The position numbers and the translations under genes were made by a program. Of a DNA stretch of 60,000 nt, positions 10,503 to 23,180 are shown one piece after another. Position 1 is the first letter of the stretch, and each line of letters begins with the position of its first letter. A model generated the notes under the pieces. That model was not told the DNA's origin. It saw nothing but the letters and a program-made list of their open reading frames with translations, and did not search any database. This DNA is from Owenia fusiformis (Eukaryota > Annelida > Polychaeta > Sabellida > Oweniidae), in assembly GCA_903813345.2 (NCBI GenBank), contig CAIIXF020000001.1, forward strand, positions 8,065,098-8,125,097, given 5' to 3'.

Positions 10503-11343
10503 CACCAGATAGAACTACAATTATGAGGTGGCAGAAGAGATTTAACTATGATGACTGGACCCTGCATGGCAACTCTGAACCTAGTCTGAAACACGACGAA
10601 TTCAGAGTACAAGAGAACTGGGGGGGGGGAAAGTGTATAAAAATGTGTTACTTACATTGGTCAATATTTTGACAAAATGTGAAATGGGGCACTTTGTATA
10701 CATAAATTAAATGAAGGATGTGCTCCGAGTAATTTTTAGTAACTTGAAATACATTTTGAGCATTCTTATTTTAGCTGAAATGGTATTTGTTCATTTTGTT
10801 GCTTAATTATTTCATATTTTAAGTTTTTTATTCGTTTTGACGTGACAAAAAGGTCTGACCCACCCTACCCAAACTCATAAACTTGATTTTATTATAACTT
10901 CCACATAGTATTATCAATTGAAATGAAAATCTGCAGAAGAATCAAAATATGTTCAAGGATTGTTCACTGAAAATTTCATGGAAAAAATATCAAGTATTCT
11001 GGGACAACCCTCGTATTAAGTGATTTGGGATCAGAACATCAGCTAGAGTAAGCCACGGAATGTACAACTACGTACATGAGTTGAAATTATTGTTTTGACT
11101 TGAGTATCACTGTGCATTAGTCCACAAAAACACAAACATATCTGTTATCTCTTATGCCCTCTACACGAACGTATTCTCTTTTTCATGCAATTTCGTTCTT
11201 GTTTATTCAAAACAAACAGAGTCTACATTAATGATTTATCATCTTCGTACAACACTCACTGCAATGTGAACTTTAGATCGTACATTTGTGGTAGTACACC
11301 TTAACAAACCAACAAAACCATTACCGTTTCACTCAAATTCACT
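10503..11343. other. Upstream flank of the PhyH gene
   Basis: No exon is recognisable. It includes a G run near 10611-10629 and AT-rich sequence. The PhyH start codon at 11344 follows CACTCAAATTCACT, so its 5' UTR and promoter must lie here, but I cannot mark a specific site. Confidence 0.4.
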
Positions 11344-13310
11344 ATGGCTGCTGCCTTGACTGGTATGCTGGTTTCAGAGAAAGATATTAAAACGTAAGTA
11401 TGTCACTGGGAATTAGGACCTAAACTAAACTACATTGATCGATACTTTTCAGGTTTACGACTCTGCGACACCCTAGAATCCTTTACTTATTACTCTAGAT
11501 TTCAGGATGACGGTGTGGTTGTAGTGAGACAGGTGGTATCCCCAGAATGGGTGGACAAACTCCGAGATGCATTCGACTGGGCCATGAACAACCCTTCCCC
11601 CTTAAGTGAAGAGCATGTTGGAGAGGGAGAGCCAGGTAAGACACTTGTTTCTAACACTTTATAACTTTAGTTTTAAGTATAAAGTGGTTCCCATGGATAT
11701 AGCCTATAAGCACAAATGCCAAAGGGAAGGGTGACTAAAAACTTTAAAGAATGCAATTTTTGGAATTTTTGGTGGAATGTTTTTGAATTTTGCAACTCCC
11801 AGCACATCTTTTATATCAAGCCAGGCTACACCCTTATTAATTTGAGATTTTTTGTTTTGAAAGATATATCCCGAGTGCATGTATTGACTCGGGTCGGGTG
11901 TACATTCCCTTTCGTTTCAACAACATACAACAACCGTGTTACTTTAAACTATATAAGTTTTCTGAATTATGAATATATTTCAGGAAGATTCTTCGATGAC
12001 CAGTTCCTATGGAAACGAAACGACTCGGTCAAGGACTTTGTTTTCAATGGACCATTGGCAAAAGCTGCAGCCACTGTAATGTCATCAGAAAAGGTATTTA
12101 CACGTAATTTATTAAACCCACAGGAGGAGACAAGAAAAATAAACAAGGCATTAACATGCAAAATGTCACCACATGCCACTTGTTACAAACCCCAAACACC
12201 CAACACCAACCGTCGAACATCGTCCTGATGGTGACTGACAAACACGAATGAACACTAGAATTGTAATATGGTTAGTGTTGCAATTGTCACGTTTACAATA
12301 GCAACACCTTTGTTTGTTTATGATTTTACTCAGATTGCTCTGAATCATTTCCAGGTGAATGTCTTCTATGATCATGTTCTCGTTAAGGAACCGAACACGA
12401 AGAGAATTACACCGTGGCACAATGACATGTCTTACTGGCCGATAAAGGGTTCTCAGGTTAGTCTCTGCCATCCTTGGCCCAAGAGTAATTCAATGAATTA
12501 CATGAGCTGCTATGAAAGCAGTGAAGGAGCAATCTTGAAGGATGAGTCATTGTTGTCATCCTCCATAGTTTTCGTTATATCAGTTTTTTGGTTTACCTCC
12601 TTTCATAGATTTGCTCCATATGGATAGCTCTAGATGACGTATCTAAAGCAACCAGTGTGAAGTATGTGAAGGGCTCTCACAAACAAAAACTACTCCACAA
12701 AGTTTCCAGTCTAGGAGGGGATAGTAGAAGTTCGTATGGAGATGGAGGTGGTGAACCGTTGCCAGACATTGATGCATTGCATGAAAATGGTGAATTGGAA
12801 TTGGTGAATTGGGATTTGAAGCCAGGTAGGCATAAAAGAAAACTATTGGTAAAATTACATATTCAGGCCATCATGAAAAACCAGTATCTCCGAACTTATG
12901 ATTATGAAGCCCAAAGTCATATGACCAAGCTGTTTTTCCCGATTTGAAATATTCGGAATGGTTCCTGGATTTTTGGGCTCTTAAATCCAGATCTCCCGAG
13001 GGACAAAACGCCATTAAGGCAGGATTCATGCCATGATCTTCCGACTATCTACTTTGTAGTCACTTGTTCTTTTGTTCTTTAAGGTGATGTCTTGATCCAT
13101 CATGGATTTACCATCCATGGTGCACCTGGGAACATCAACTCTACGACAAGACGAAGGGGGTATGTAGTAAGATGGCTTGGAGACGACATGAGGTTCGACC
13201 CGAGACCTGGTACAATGTACAAGGCGTGGACTGAAAAGGGTGGATATCACTTAGGACTTGCAGCAGGGGATACGATGAACTGTGATTTATTTCCCTCTGT
13301 AAACTTTTAG
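11344..13310 (+). CDS. PhyH-family Fe(II)/2-oxoglutarate dioxygenase
   Basis: Six exons (11344-11393, 11499-11635, 11984-12093, 12355-12456, 12609-12825, 13084-13310; GT-AG, phases consistent) give 280 aa. Iron ligands are visible: H121 and D123 in TPWHNDMSYWP, and H217 in TIHGAPGN. Arg residues after STTRRRGYVV are placed to bind the 2-oxoglutarate carboxylate. FQDDGVVVVRQVVSPEWV and SIWIALDDV are typical N-terminal and core PhyH motifs. Members hydroxylate small molecules or fatty acyl chains using O2, Fe(II) and 2-oxoglutarate. There is no obvious PTS1 or PTS2 peroxisomal signal (C-terminus SVNF), so it is probably not the Refsum enzyme PHYH; the substrate cannot be told. It is convergent with the amidotransferase-like gene on the other strand. 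Confidence 0.92.
12144..12231 (+). repeat. Dispersed repeat copy in PhyH intron 3
   Basis: ACAAGGCATTAACATGCAAA onward matches 18508-18600 in an intron of the SLC7 gene, with substitutions. It is probably a SINE or MITE fragment; no tRNA-like promoter is clear. Confidence 0.6.
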
Positions 13311-13319
13311 GTTCTAACT

Positions 13320-13392
13320 AATAAATATTTCTTTAACAATAACCTTTTTACGTTTACGTTTAGACAGACATTTTTTAGAATTATAGAATAAA
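13320..13392 (+). terminator. Poly(A) signals after the PhyH gene
   Basis: AATAAA occurs at 13320-13325, ten bases after the stop codon, and again at 13387-13392. The second leaves room for a short 3' UTR and is the likelier signal. Confidence 0.5.
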
Positions 13393-13844
13393 AACCGTGA
13401 AAGGTTGGTTGGCCTTTATCAAAAAATATTTCATATTTTATCTGACCTTGCTGTGTGTAAAGGAAAGAAGATACCAACCTTGGTGGTGTTCAGTCCACCA
13501 TAACACGCTTCAACAAAATACTCAAGTGGATGTTATATATAGTATTGAAGTGACAGAAATGGAAAACTGACAAAAACTCCAGTTTAAAACTTTATTGAAT
13601 ATCTAAATTCGTGTTTCCTCAGTTTTAAATGATGACTATAGTTATACGATATAGGTTAAAAGACATTCACCTGTTCACAGAACATTCACCCCTGTTATGC
13701 TTCAAATACATTGCATTTAAATATATGATTGTAAATGAATAGCTCTCTTGAGAATATTAATAAACAATAATTTGAATAAAAGTGGAAATCCTTTATGAAA
13801 AGCTTTTGAATGTCACTGCCACTGAAATTTATGGAGGTCAAATA

Positions 13845-14355
13845 CAATGGTTGTTCAAAAAGTTTTGCACAGATATATCTAATTATGAAAATAATGAACC
13901 AATCTTGTTCATAGTTGGTAGGTATGTGCCCCCATCTTATTCCCTTATACTGTCGATGTTTCATGGATATACGTCTTTTACTTAACATTCTATGGTTGCT
14001 ATAGTAACCAAGGCGATGGCGCAATGGTCCATATCATTTAGTAATAATATAAAGAACAACATTACTAATCATGCTTTTACTAACATAAACTGTCAACTTA
14101 GATTTAAACAATATCTAGTTTTGTTCTCATGGGAAAAATGAATCTTATTTCAATATTTCCCATCTTCTTTTTTTAATCATGCCAAAGAATGACTGTAAAT
14201 ATACTCTTCGAACATCTTGAACAAATCACCTGATTTTTTGCTCATGGTCTTGGAATTTCATATTCATAGATACTATATCTATATCAAATTTCATGTAAAA
14301 ATGATAAAATCTCTTCTCGAGAAGCTTTCGTGCAAAACTTTTCGAACGACCCTTG
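13845..14355. mobile_element. Mariner-like MITE between convergent genes
   Basis: Ends are CAATGGTTGTTCAAAAAGTT and, inverted, CAAGGGTCGTTCGAAAAGTT, extending to a shared TTTTGCAC, and are flanked by TA on both sides (13843-13844, 14356-14357). At 511 bp with no transposase it is non-autonomous. It separates the tails of the PhyH gene and the amidotransferase-like gene. Confidence 0.75.
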
Positions 14356-14581
14356 TATGTCATCGAAAACTTTTTTTCATAATGTTAGGCGAGGGAACCT
14401 TCATAGGGTAAAGAGGGTATAAGAGGAAGTGAATAAAGCACTTTTCAAAACGTATTTTGAATGCCATCGTTGTCCGATAAAACATTCTTCGTCATTCTAG
14501 TTTGTCTAAAGTCTTCCCAGAATGAGTGAAATTGATTTATACCACTATATAATAACTTATATACTATATTCTAGTATCACA

Positions 14582-15382
14582 TCAATTCATGAAGAACTTT
14601 ATAATCTGAACGGTAACCCACAAATAATCAGTTTTGTGATGTAAAGTTGTAAGTCCAAAATCAAGCAACTGCTGGGGCACGACGAGATTCTCACTGTCCC
14701 ACTTGAACAATGCTTCAAGAACAGCGGGATGGTGGGAGTAGTCAGGGTGACCGCAAAAACATAGAATATGCTTCCCTAAGATGAACCCCTGGTACTGTGT
14801 TGAACGACTGGAGCCAATGCTACATGCGGCGTCTGGCAACGACACTAAAGCATCGTTATGGTGGTACAGGAGGCTGAATGTGTCGCGCGTCGTCTTAAAG
14901 TACTCCTTAGCTACGTCAGTTAGGGGAACAGTGACTCTGGAAATCTCGCTGCCTTTTGGATTCTTCTCGACGTGTCCTCCAAGAGCTTTCGCAATTATCT
15001 GGTGTCCGAATGAAATGCCGACCATTTTTCTATTCTCCGATTGAAGCGTTTTTACGAATGTCAACAATGCATCGATCCAGGGGTCTCCGTCATAAACACC
15101 ACTGAGTGACCCCGATATGATAAACCCTGCGTAGATGTCCAATTTCTCAGGGTACACTCCCTTCTTGACATCAAACGACTTAATTTTGATTTTCGGCAGC
15201 TTCGTATTCTCGTCACCTGGGCTTTCAGTTTTCAGCGTCTCCAAAGGTAGCGAAGTGACGTAATCAAACATGCTTTGTGCCATATCGGGGTATCCCCCAG
15301 AGAGGAAGTATACTTGTTCTGGAAGATATTCCTTTAAATCCTCACATTGTAGGTAGCCGATGGTGAGCACATTATCATCCAT
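14582..15382 (-). CDS. Class I glutamine amidotransferase-like protein, Ser at nucleophile
   Basis: Single exon, 266 aa, ATG at 15382. The fold signature is clear: GFIISGSLSGVYD (residues 86-98, oxyanion strand), WIDALLTFVKTL, then VGISFGHQIIAKALGGHVEK. In active GATase1 proteins the elbow is G-x-C-x-G-H/x-Q; here residue 124 is Ser (codon TCA), and the usual HPE catalytic pair reads HPD (212-214). Class I GATases hydrolyse glutamine to feed ammonia to a synthase or act on gamma-glutamyl bonds. Loss of Cys argues against normal glutaminase activity, so it may be a pseudoenzyme or use Ser. No partner domain is fused, and no signal peptide is seen, so it is probably cytosolic. Related stand-alone proteins of about 250 aa occur in fungi, plants and invertebrates. 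The full-length frame shows it is not a decayed copy. Confidence 0.88.
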   Translation of the reverse strand: MDDNVLTIGYLQCEDLKEYLPEQVYFLSGGYPDMAQSMFDYVTSLPLETLKTESPGDENTKLPKIKIKSFDVKKGVYPEKLDIYAGFIISGSLSGVYDGDPWIDALLTFVKTLQSENRKMVGISFGHQIIAKALGGHVEKNPKGSEISRVTVPLTDVAKEYFKTTRDTFSLLYHHNDALVSLPDAACSIGSSRSTQYQGFILGKHILCFCGHPDYSHHPAVLEALFKWDSENLVVPQQLLDFGLTTLHHKTDYLWVTVQIIKFFMN

Positions 15383-16518
15383 AGTAACTACAACTGCTCT
15401 TGGACAGTTGTTTCCAGTTTGTAAGTTCTAAACGTTATTTCACTAGATGTGTAGTACTGTAAGTACATGTGTAGTGTAGGTTATACGAGATAACATAGAA
15501 CAGATGTTATTGCGAGGTTGATGGTTTGCAGTCATCACATACTTCAAAATAATACAGTAACACAAGCTTTCGTATCTGTACTTCAGTATGCATGCACCTC
15601 GTGTTTTCAAGGTGATTAATAGCCGCGCATTGACTATCATATTGGAGAGTTTAAGCTAGTACATACAATCGAAACGGCAACGTATACGTATAAATTGCCT
15701 ATATACAAATACACGTTCCTTCCTCACTTAAATAGCCGTTCGGGCTTCAGGGTTTGTTTACACTAACACGAGTATAATGATTCCCAGCGTTGAGACCAAC
15801 GCGAAATTTGGAATTTCGCGTTCTAAACACGAAACTCTGAAGCTGAACGGGTATCTGAAGAAAACTAATAAGCGCTGGTTTGGTTTTATTTCGCGATAAA
15901 TTCATTTTGCCAATACTGTATAAGTGGTAATTTGGCCTAATCATTTAACTATTCCCTAATTTTTGCCAGGTTCGGTGAATTAAATGTTGGAAATATTATC
16001 TTCATAATGTTATCCAATGGAAAGTTTCTTGTCAGGAAAATTAAAATTAGGAGAATGATAAAATTTGACCATTCAGCAAATTAACCACTCGGATTAGTAC
16101 CACTTATACAGTATTAAAACCCAATTAAATGGATTGCCAATTTTGTAACTTTGTAATAAAACTTGTATCAACTTGAAGTTAAATGGATTTTAAGTGAAAA
16201 TTTTCACTGCGCAGAACAACCATTTTCTTATCGAAATGTTAAAAATATAATGTTCTATTTTTTGTCTGCTTTGGGGATTTGTATTCCATGTTTTAAACTG
16301 ATCCATCATAGCGGACAATCTCCCATAAAGGACAAAAAGTTTCCATTATTTTTTTCGAGTTCGAGTTCTCAATTTTGGTCCCGATTTCGACAGTTGAGGT
16401 AAAGCATTGGAGGTCGTTTTGTATACTAGAGGGGATGGGACGGAAATATCTTATAAACTAGGCTAACACATAAATCTCGATTCACAATGTAAATCTATAT
16501 TTTAATCAACATTTCTCA
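15383..16518. other. Intergenic, no gene seen
   Basis: Upstream of the amidotransferase-like gene (minus) and downstream of the minus-strand transporter. Frames here are short and unmatched. Just upstream of the ATG at 15382, minus-strand promoter elements would be expected, but none is distinct. Confidence 0.4.
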
Positions 16519-16520
16519 TA

Positions 16521-16757
16521 CAGAGTCACCACAAAACCGTTAGCCTCTAGTTTTTGAATACCTTTTTTTCAATTATGAAGAAATCTTCATGAAAGTGTAT
16601 AGAACGTGTTCAATCTATAAATTGATTTGAACTTAGTTGTCTAAAAACATAGATGCAATATCTCAATTATCTCCATTGGACACTATCTACAGAAAAAGCC
16701 AAAGATTCCATCATATTTGACAAAGTTAGAGAATAACATTTTTGTGGTCACCCTGTA
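16521..16757. mobile_element. Small TA-flanked MITE
   Basis: The 237-bp element has imperfect ends CAGAGTCACCACAAAA and CAGGGTGACCACAAAA (inverted), each bordered by TA. This fits a mariner-derived MITE. The TIR is only about 16 bp, so support is moderate. Confidence 0.6.
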
Positions 16758-17358
16758 GCTATAACTAATAGAAATAATATACCATAGTAATTTTGCTTGC
16801 CAACCAAGAAGGTACATTGAGACCAGCGCCAGATGGGCAGTGACTCTTCTTAGTGCAGGTGTAAAATTTTGGTCCTACTCTCTATGGATTTATATGGTGA
16901 CCTAATTACAATTATTTTCCTTATTATTTATTCACAGTTAGGGCCAGTAAGAGCTGTAAGGAAAGGGGACCATAATCCCCAGGGGACCATAATTTATTTT
17001 ACACCGGTTCACAAGCGTGTAACATCTTTAGTTGTTTTTTTCTTTATAACTGCTTATGTAACATGATGACAATTCAAAATTAAACTGAAACCTTGCACAA
17101 ACAAATATTTTGACTTTTGACGTTTACAAAACCATTGTGTTGGCCTATTCTTATCATGGACTTGTTTTTCTGTCCAAACTTTGATCAATTTTTGTTGTTC
17201 ATGTTCATTTATTTACCTTGGCAATTTCAGCTGTTGCACACTTATTATTAGAAACAACTAGGAAATAGAATAAAAATGTCCTCTCATGTTAATATAATAT
17301 ATACGTGTGCCATTCTACAGGGGCAATAATATATAAACTTCAAATTGGCCCATAGTCA

Positions 17359-20339
17359 CTAAAATTCTTTATTTTGAAGCCGTGTGGTATCTTTATTTAT
17401 TGGTTGTTGTTGTTTCACATTTTCTGTCATCTTTGGTACAGCAGGTTCGACAGCATTGTTGTATGTTATGAGTATGTGGCTGTGTGAGATAGGGAGTCGA
17501 TTCTCTCGACTGTTCGATATCCCATAAGTAATGTAGATAACTAATCCTGAAACCAAATGTTTAGTACATCATTTTTGAGAAACTACTATATTTGGATATA
17601 TTTGGATATTTATACTAATTAAAAAAATCAATGCGGGGAACGCTGGATGACTATAAACATCAATAAAAATTGATTCGTAATCGTAAACATATTCGACGTC
17701 AGCCGACTGTGTGTAGAAGGGTCAACTGCAATATCAGGCTATAAGTGTTTTAATTGAAAATCAAGCAATCGAACCCACAATTTAATCTTCATCAACATGA
17801 ATTTTTTTTTGATTCGTTCTATTGTCTATTACATTACATTGTGATGTGGATAATTTCACCACTAGCCTGATAAGGGTTTAATGGTACCTAAAGCACTAAA
17901 TGTCAATAATAGACAATCGATGGTCACTGTCTTACCAATTGTCCCCCATATTCCAAGTCTTATCCATGCCACTGGTGGCATTTGTACCACCAACAAAATG
18001 TTGATCAACATACTCAGTGACTCAAGCCACGGAGATAGAGGTACCTAAAAGAAAATATACACATATACAGGTTGGACAAAATAGGATTGTATAACATGGG
18101 GTCAATGGAAAAAACACGGAATAAACGTACACGATCAACAGGAGGGTGTTAGTATTGTGTTCGGATACACACGCTTGATTGTGGAGGAGAGGTGTGAAGT
18201 GTAGAATGAGGGTTGGATATAGGGTAATAAGAGCTTAAAGCAAGACTACAGGGCAATTTATAATATGTAATTTATAGAAAAATGCACTTACTACAAATGT
18301 TTTGAAGCTTGTGTTTTTCTCGTGAGCAGCAACAGTCAATAAGCATAAGATTATTCCCGAGACGAAGAAAATTAGAAATCCGACACTCCACCAATATCCT
18401 GCCAAGATTTCACGACTGAAGTAAACGACCATAACAGAAAAGCCTGCCATGAGTGCTGCCATTAAACCAACAGCTAAAGCTGAAAAATTATGTTGATTTT
18501 ATATTTCACAAGGCATTGACATGCAAAATGTCACCGCCTACCATTTGTTACTGACGCCGAACTCCCACCGCCGTTCGCCAGAACGCCGAACACCGTCCAC
18601 AAAAATGTTGGAAACTTCTAGTATAACAATATCTCACCACTTGAAGTGGTTACATAACGTTGATTTGTACATTTAAAACCTAATTTCATAAACGCTGCTA
18701 AGTTCTGTAATAATTATATCGTCCTTAAAGTGGACATCGCAATGACAACATGTAGATATATAGAAATCCGGAAAACAGATACAAACCGATTAAACAGTTC
18801 TCATTTTTTGACATTCCAGATATAAGTATAAACGACTGACGTACACATGGCAGACAATGGGATTATAACATTCTGCAAAATTTGACTATGACAAATTGTG
18901 AAATTGAGCAATATTCACTTACAAACAGCATGGCCAGGTTCACAGTCCATGAGAATTGTGAATGGCCATCCATCAAGACCTCGTTTAACTCTTCCTATTC
19001 CAGATATAGGATCTGTTATAACGATCCTCTTCTTTTCATCTGGATCCTCGTCATTTGGATCTTCTAGTGTCATCTTCACGGTCATCTTCTCTAAGGGAAT
19101 GTACCTTGCAACTATTGTGTTTGCTGCTACAAGCGTGAAGACAATAAGTGTTCCGAGAGAGAGTAAATTTGCCAAAAGTTCGATATCAAATATAAACGCT
19201 AGTATTGCAGCTATTGTCCCAAATGTTGCAGTGGCCACGATAGGAGTCTGCATCTTAGGATGTGTCGTAGAGAGGAATCGAAAAAGTAATCCATCCGATG
19301 CCATGGCATATGTTAACCTAGCTATACCGTACATTCTTCCAATTAAAGCATTCATCATGCTGACCAAAGAAATTGGCGCCAAGATCCACATCATCCACGA
19401 GATTCCGCGGGTAATCATTGCGTTCACAAACGGTGATCTTCTGTCGATCATTTCATAAGGCAATATTAAGGTTAGAGCTGTAGATGCTAATGTATGTACA
19501 ATTACAACAACCGCCATGCTAATAAATGTAGCTTTTGGTAAATTTATATGTGGATCAATGGTTTCTTCTGTTGCAGTCGCCATATTATAAAAGCCACCGT
19601 ATAACACAAACAGCATTCCGGCTCCTGATAAAACTCCATGAAATCCAAAAGGAAGGAATCCACCATTGTCCTCGTTTACCCAATGTTTCCCTTCGGAGAA
19701 AGTTAAGAAAAATCCTATAACAAATACTAGAGCCAAAATGTTGAACCCGACAAAGAAATTATTAAGTAGTTTGAACGATACATTGACAACAAGGCACGCC
19801 ACGAGAGAGGCAATGATGACTGACACAATAGCAAGGAAATCAGGATAATTCGCTAACCAAGGCATATTAACAACTCCAATGTTCTTTTGAATACCAGTAG
19901 CTATTGCACCGCTAGATATAGTGTTAAATGTAGCACTCCAGCCCTTAGCTATAGCTGCTACGGCCAGCAAGTGTTCCATGATCATTACCCAGCCGACCAT
20001 GAATGCCCAAAGCTCCCCATTCATAACATAAGTATATGTATATGCAGCACCAGCACTAGGGAATCTGGATCCCAATTCGGCATAACAAATCGCCGACAGT
20101 AGAGCGGCGAATCCAGCTAATAAATATGCCAGTACGGCCCCGGGTCCAGCAACTTGTGATATGACGACACCAGTCACTGCGTACAGACCTCCACCAACAG
20201 AATTTCCTATGCCCATAAACGACAAATCCCAAACATCGAGGCATCGTTTTAATGGCGTAATATCATCAGTTGCAAGTTTAGTTCTATTAAGTTTTTCACA
20301 CAGTGCTCTGGTGCAGACTTTTGATTTAGGTTTCTCCAT
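17359..20339 (-). CDS. SLC7 cationic amino acid transporter-like protein A
   Basis: Four exons on the minus strand (20339-18923, 18479-18292, 18044-17936, 17546-17359; phases 1/0/1) give 633 aa. It is an APC-superfamily permease of the CAT type, predicted 14 membrane helices. The core is helix 1 GIGNSVGGGLYAVTG (residues 43-57), CYAELGSRFPSAGAAYTYTY, and GELWAF with Glu109, a residue required in CAT proteins. The helix-6 region reads ATATEETIDP, matching the EE..P block. Exons 2-4 encode the CAT-specific last helices (VPLSPWLESLSMLINIL..., GIWGTIGLVIYITYGI) and a hydrophilic tail. It probably moves cationic amino acids across the plasma membrane or lysosomal membrane. The helix-1 and helix-6 residues deviate from classical CAT1-3, so the substrate is uncertain. 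Paralogue B lies head to head. Confidence 0.92.
18508..18600 (+). repeat. Dispersed repeat copy in SLC7 A intron 1
   Basis: ACAAGGCATTGACATGCAAA onward is homologous to 12144-12231 in a PhyH intron, in the same window orientation. It is CG-richer than its surroundings. Confidence 0.6.
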
Positions 20340-23180
20340 CTTGTGTTGTGCTTTATAACACTACCAGCAGCATTCAGAATCACAACCTGAATCAGAGAAG
20401 ACAATTTTTCATACATATTTTGAATGTTTTGAATAGCTAAAACTAGTTTTCTATCAATTATATATCTATATTTATACTCATGACTGATAGATTGATAAAA
20501 AAGTAACTTGTATAAATTAATGGTCATCGGTATTTCACAATCACTGTTCCAAACAGTACTGCCTTTGCGAGACTCTATGTACTTCATTACAGTAGTTTTA
20601 TTTCATCATGTCAATATAAAACTGTTTGTGTTTATAAAAGATTAGATATGACAAAGAATGGATTAGAGATTACCGAAAACAAGTTGTGAAGCATTTGAAA
20701 GGTCACATGTCGAGTACAGTTTCATACAAAATTAACGTAAATATTCATATCCGATCTTAATCAATTGAGTAACAAAATGGATATATAAAAAAAAGCAAGT
20801 TAGACACAATAATTTTCTGTTTTGTAAAAATATACACATGGCCCTGTTCAAATAAAACCACCCTGAACTGAATCAGTAGATTTACTTATAAAACAACAAA
20901 ATGTGAGCTTTAAACTTCACAAATGTAGATTCGCCAAACTGTAAAACGCCTAAAAGTTTAAATTGCAAGCACATATTTTTTAAATTTTGTCTCAACTTAA
21001 TTTCCTACAATCATATGTTAACGTACTTTATCTATTTAATGCGTTTTGAAATACATCATTTCAGTTTTTTCAAATTGAAAGTGTTGAAGAAGTCATATCG
21101 TAAGACTATAGTTTTTATTTTACGACCCTCTACTACTAGATAGTACCTTACCTTCTACTGATACATTACATTCAACATGAACTCTAAAGTATCCAACGTC
21201 TTATCGCTGGATATGCTTCTATTCAAAATTGGTCAAAAAGTAATCTTTTCACGATTATGAATACACTTCCTTTGGTCTGTTTTTTTTTTATTCACTTCTA
21301 TTCATAATCGCTGAAACTAGGCTTTGGATCAATACATACTATTAAGAAGAAAATGTTAACTGCTATTGGTGTCTCTTCACAAGGACACGTTTTAAATTTC
21401 CAGCAACATCGATCATCAATTATTGCAATAGTTTCAAATTCAGGTTCGTTTTGCTAAATCTTAACCATCTCGCAATTGTCACTGCCAGGCTTTTAATGGT
21501 TTAGTGACCACGATGAATGTATTGTCCAGCTTATGACAAAAACAGCAAAAATACATTTTAAAGGTACTATGTAGCGCACTCTAATATACTCAAACTGCAA
21601 CCCCCAATTGTGAATGCAAACAGTGAATGCGAATTAAATGTAACTTAAGATTATATGTGAGATTTAAGCTAGTTCAAAATTTTCAAAATAATTCATAATG
21701 CATTGATATTGTATTGTAAAATCATATTCGTTCTAGCAGGTGTAGATTGAGAAAAGATTGCTTTTACTTTATTGCGAATAAGTCTCTACCAGCATATTCA
21801 TTGTAGAACAAACTCAAAGATAGTTATTAACGTTTTCAAACAATATAATACAAACGTGCAGCTGCTGTTGAATAATGATTTGTATTTTATGCTGGATCAT
21901 TTACGTTTGGGATGCTTGGGGTCACTCTGTTCGTTTTCTGGTAACTTTTTCAAACACTTTTTTCGGTGTTTTCCTGTTAATTTTGAAGGTTAAAAACCTA
22001 ACTTCTCAATGTCTTCAAGTTTGATAACGAGCCATACCTGTTATTTTCTAGTGTGAGTATAGGGCCAACCTCACTCAAGTTTTGCAGATTTTTTTTTATT
22101 TTAATCAGTTTAAATGTGTTTTTCAATCAAACAGTAAATATGAAGTCTTATATGGTTGTTATATTTAATCTCAAACACCTCACACATAATGATATAAGCA
22201 AATCTTGGCTACGCCCTTGAGTATTATCTTGGATTACCAAGGAATGGCGTTTTCATACTAGTAATTGAAAATCAAACTGGTGAGGAGTATGCCTGAGTAT
22301 TACATGGAAATATGATAGCATCAAATCTTTTTGGAGAGAGTCATATCATTTCATTGGTCAGAATCCTATCAATTTCATCAGAAAATCAGTTGTATACAAC
22401 TGTAAGACTGTCTTTTTAGGTCTTCACTACTACCATACTGTTTTCTTCATAGAACACCTTTTGCACATTGAGAACGCGGCTGACAATGCTATTGCCCAGC
22501 CCCCCCCCAAATAAATTGTACAATCAGCTTTACAATATAATACGTTAGCGTCATAAGATAATGTAAATGAGTCAGTCAAAAAGCGGGTCAGTGAATCCAC
22601 TTATTTTTGAAATTGTAAAAGTGTATTAACTAATATTTAAAAAAAGTTACTTACCGTACTAAGTGTAGCTTATGTTTTATCAATGTATGGCCATCACGAT
22701 TTTCTTCAGTCAAACATACGAGACTTTGCCGAACTTCATGGTTTCTATTCACCTTATTGATCGACATGCAAAATTTATATACAGTAGGTCACTGCAATGT
22801 CTCACCACTCTTGGCTTATAATCCGTTTCTGTAATTCAGTATAACTGAGTTGAAACTTATCAGTTCTGCTCTGTTGAATTTTGGTCGTCCTAATATTTAA
22901 TCGTCGTGAAGTTACTTATGTGTTGACCACGGGGAACTTCATCTCACATCTAAAATAGATGAAACGCTAGTTAGGTCGCCACATGTACAGACCACTTGCT
23001 TGAATATTTAGTTTTATAAAAAATGTCGGCCTATACGCATTTTAAGTGAAGTATTTGATTTATACATGCTTTAAAAGGATTGTGTGAAGCATTCTTAGTT
23101 GTATCAATAAAAATCTACCGGAGTTGAAGTAGTGAATACCAAGCAGCGAAGCGATTATGTGTGTATATACACACGTCCGT
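20340..23180. other. Intergenic between head-to-head transporters, left part
   Basis: No exon or transposon end recognised. It should contain the 5' UTR and promoter of transporter A on the minus strand. A run of Cs is at 22500-22508. The remaining sequence is AT-rich and featureless to me. Confidence 0.4.

Noticed and set aside
11716-12228. 170-codon open frame as a separate gene
   Set aside because: It is PhyH exon 3 read through its flanking introns; the PhyH splice sites explain the coding part.
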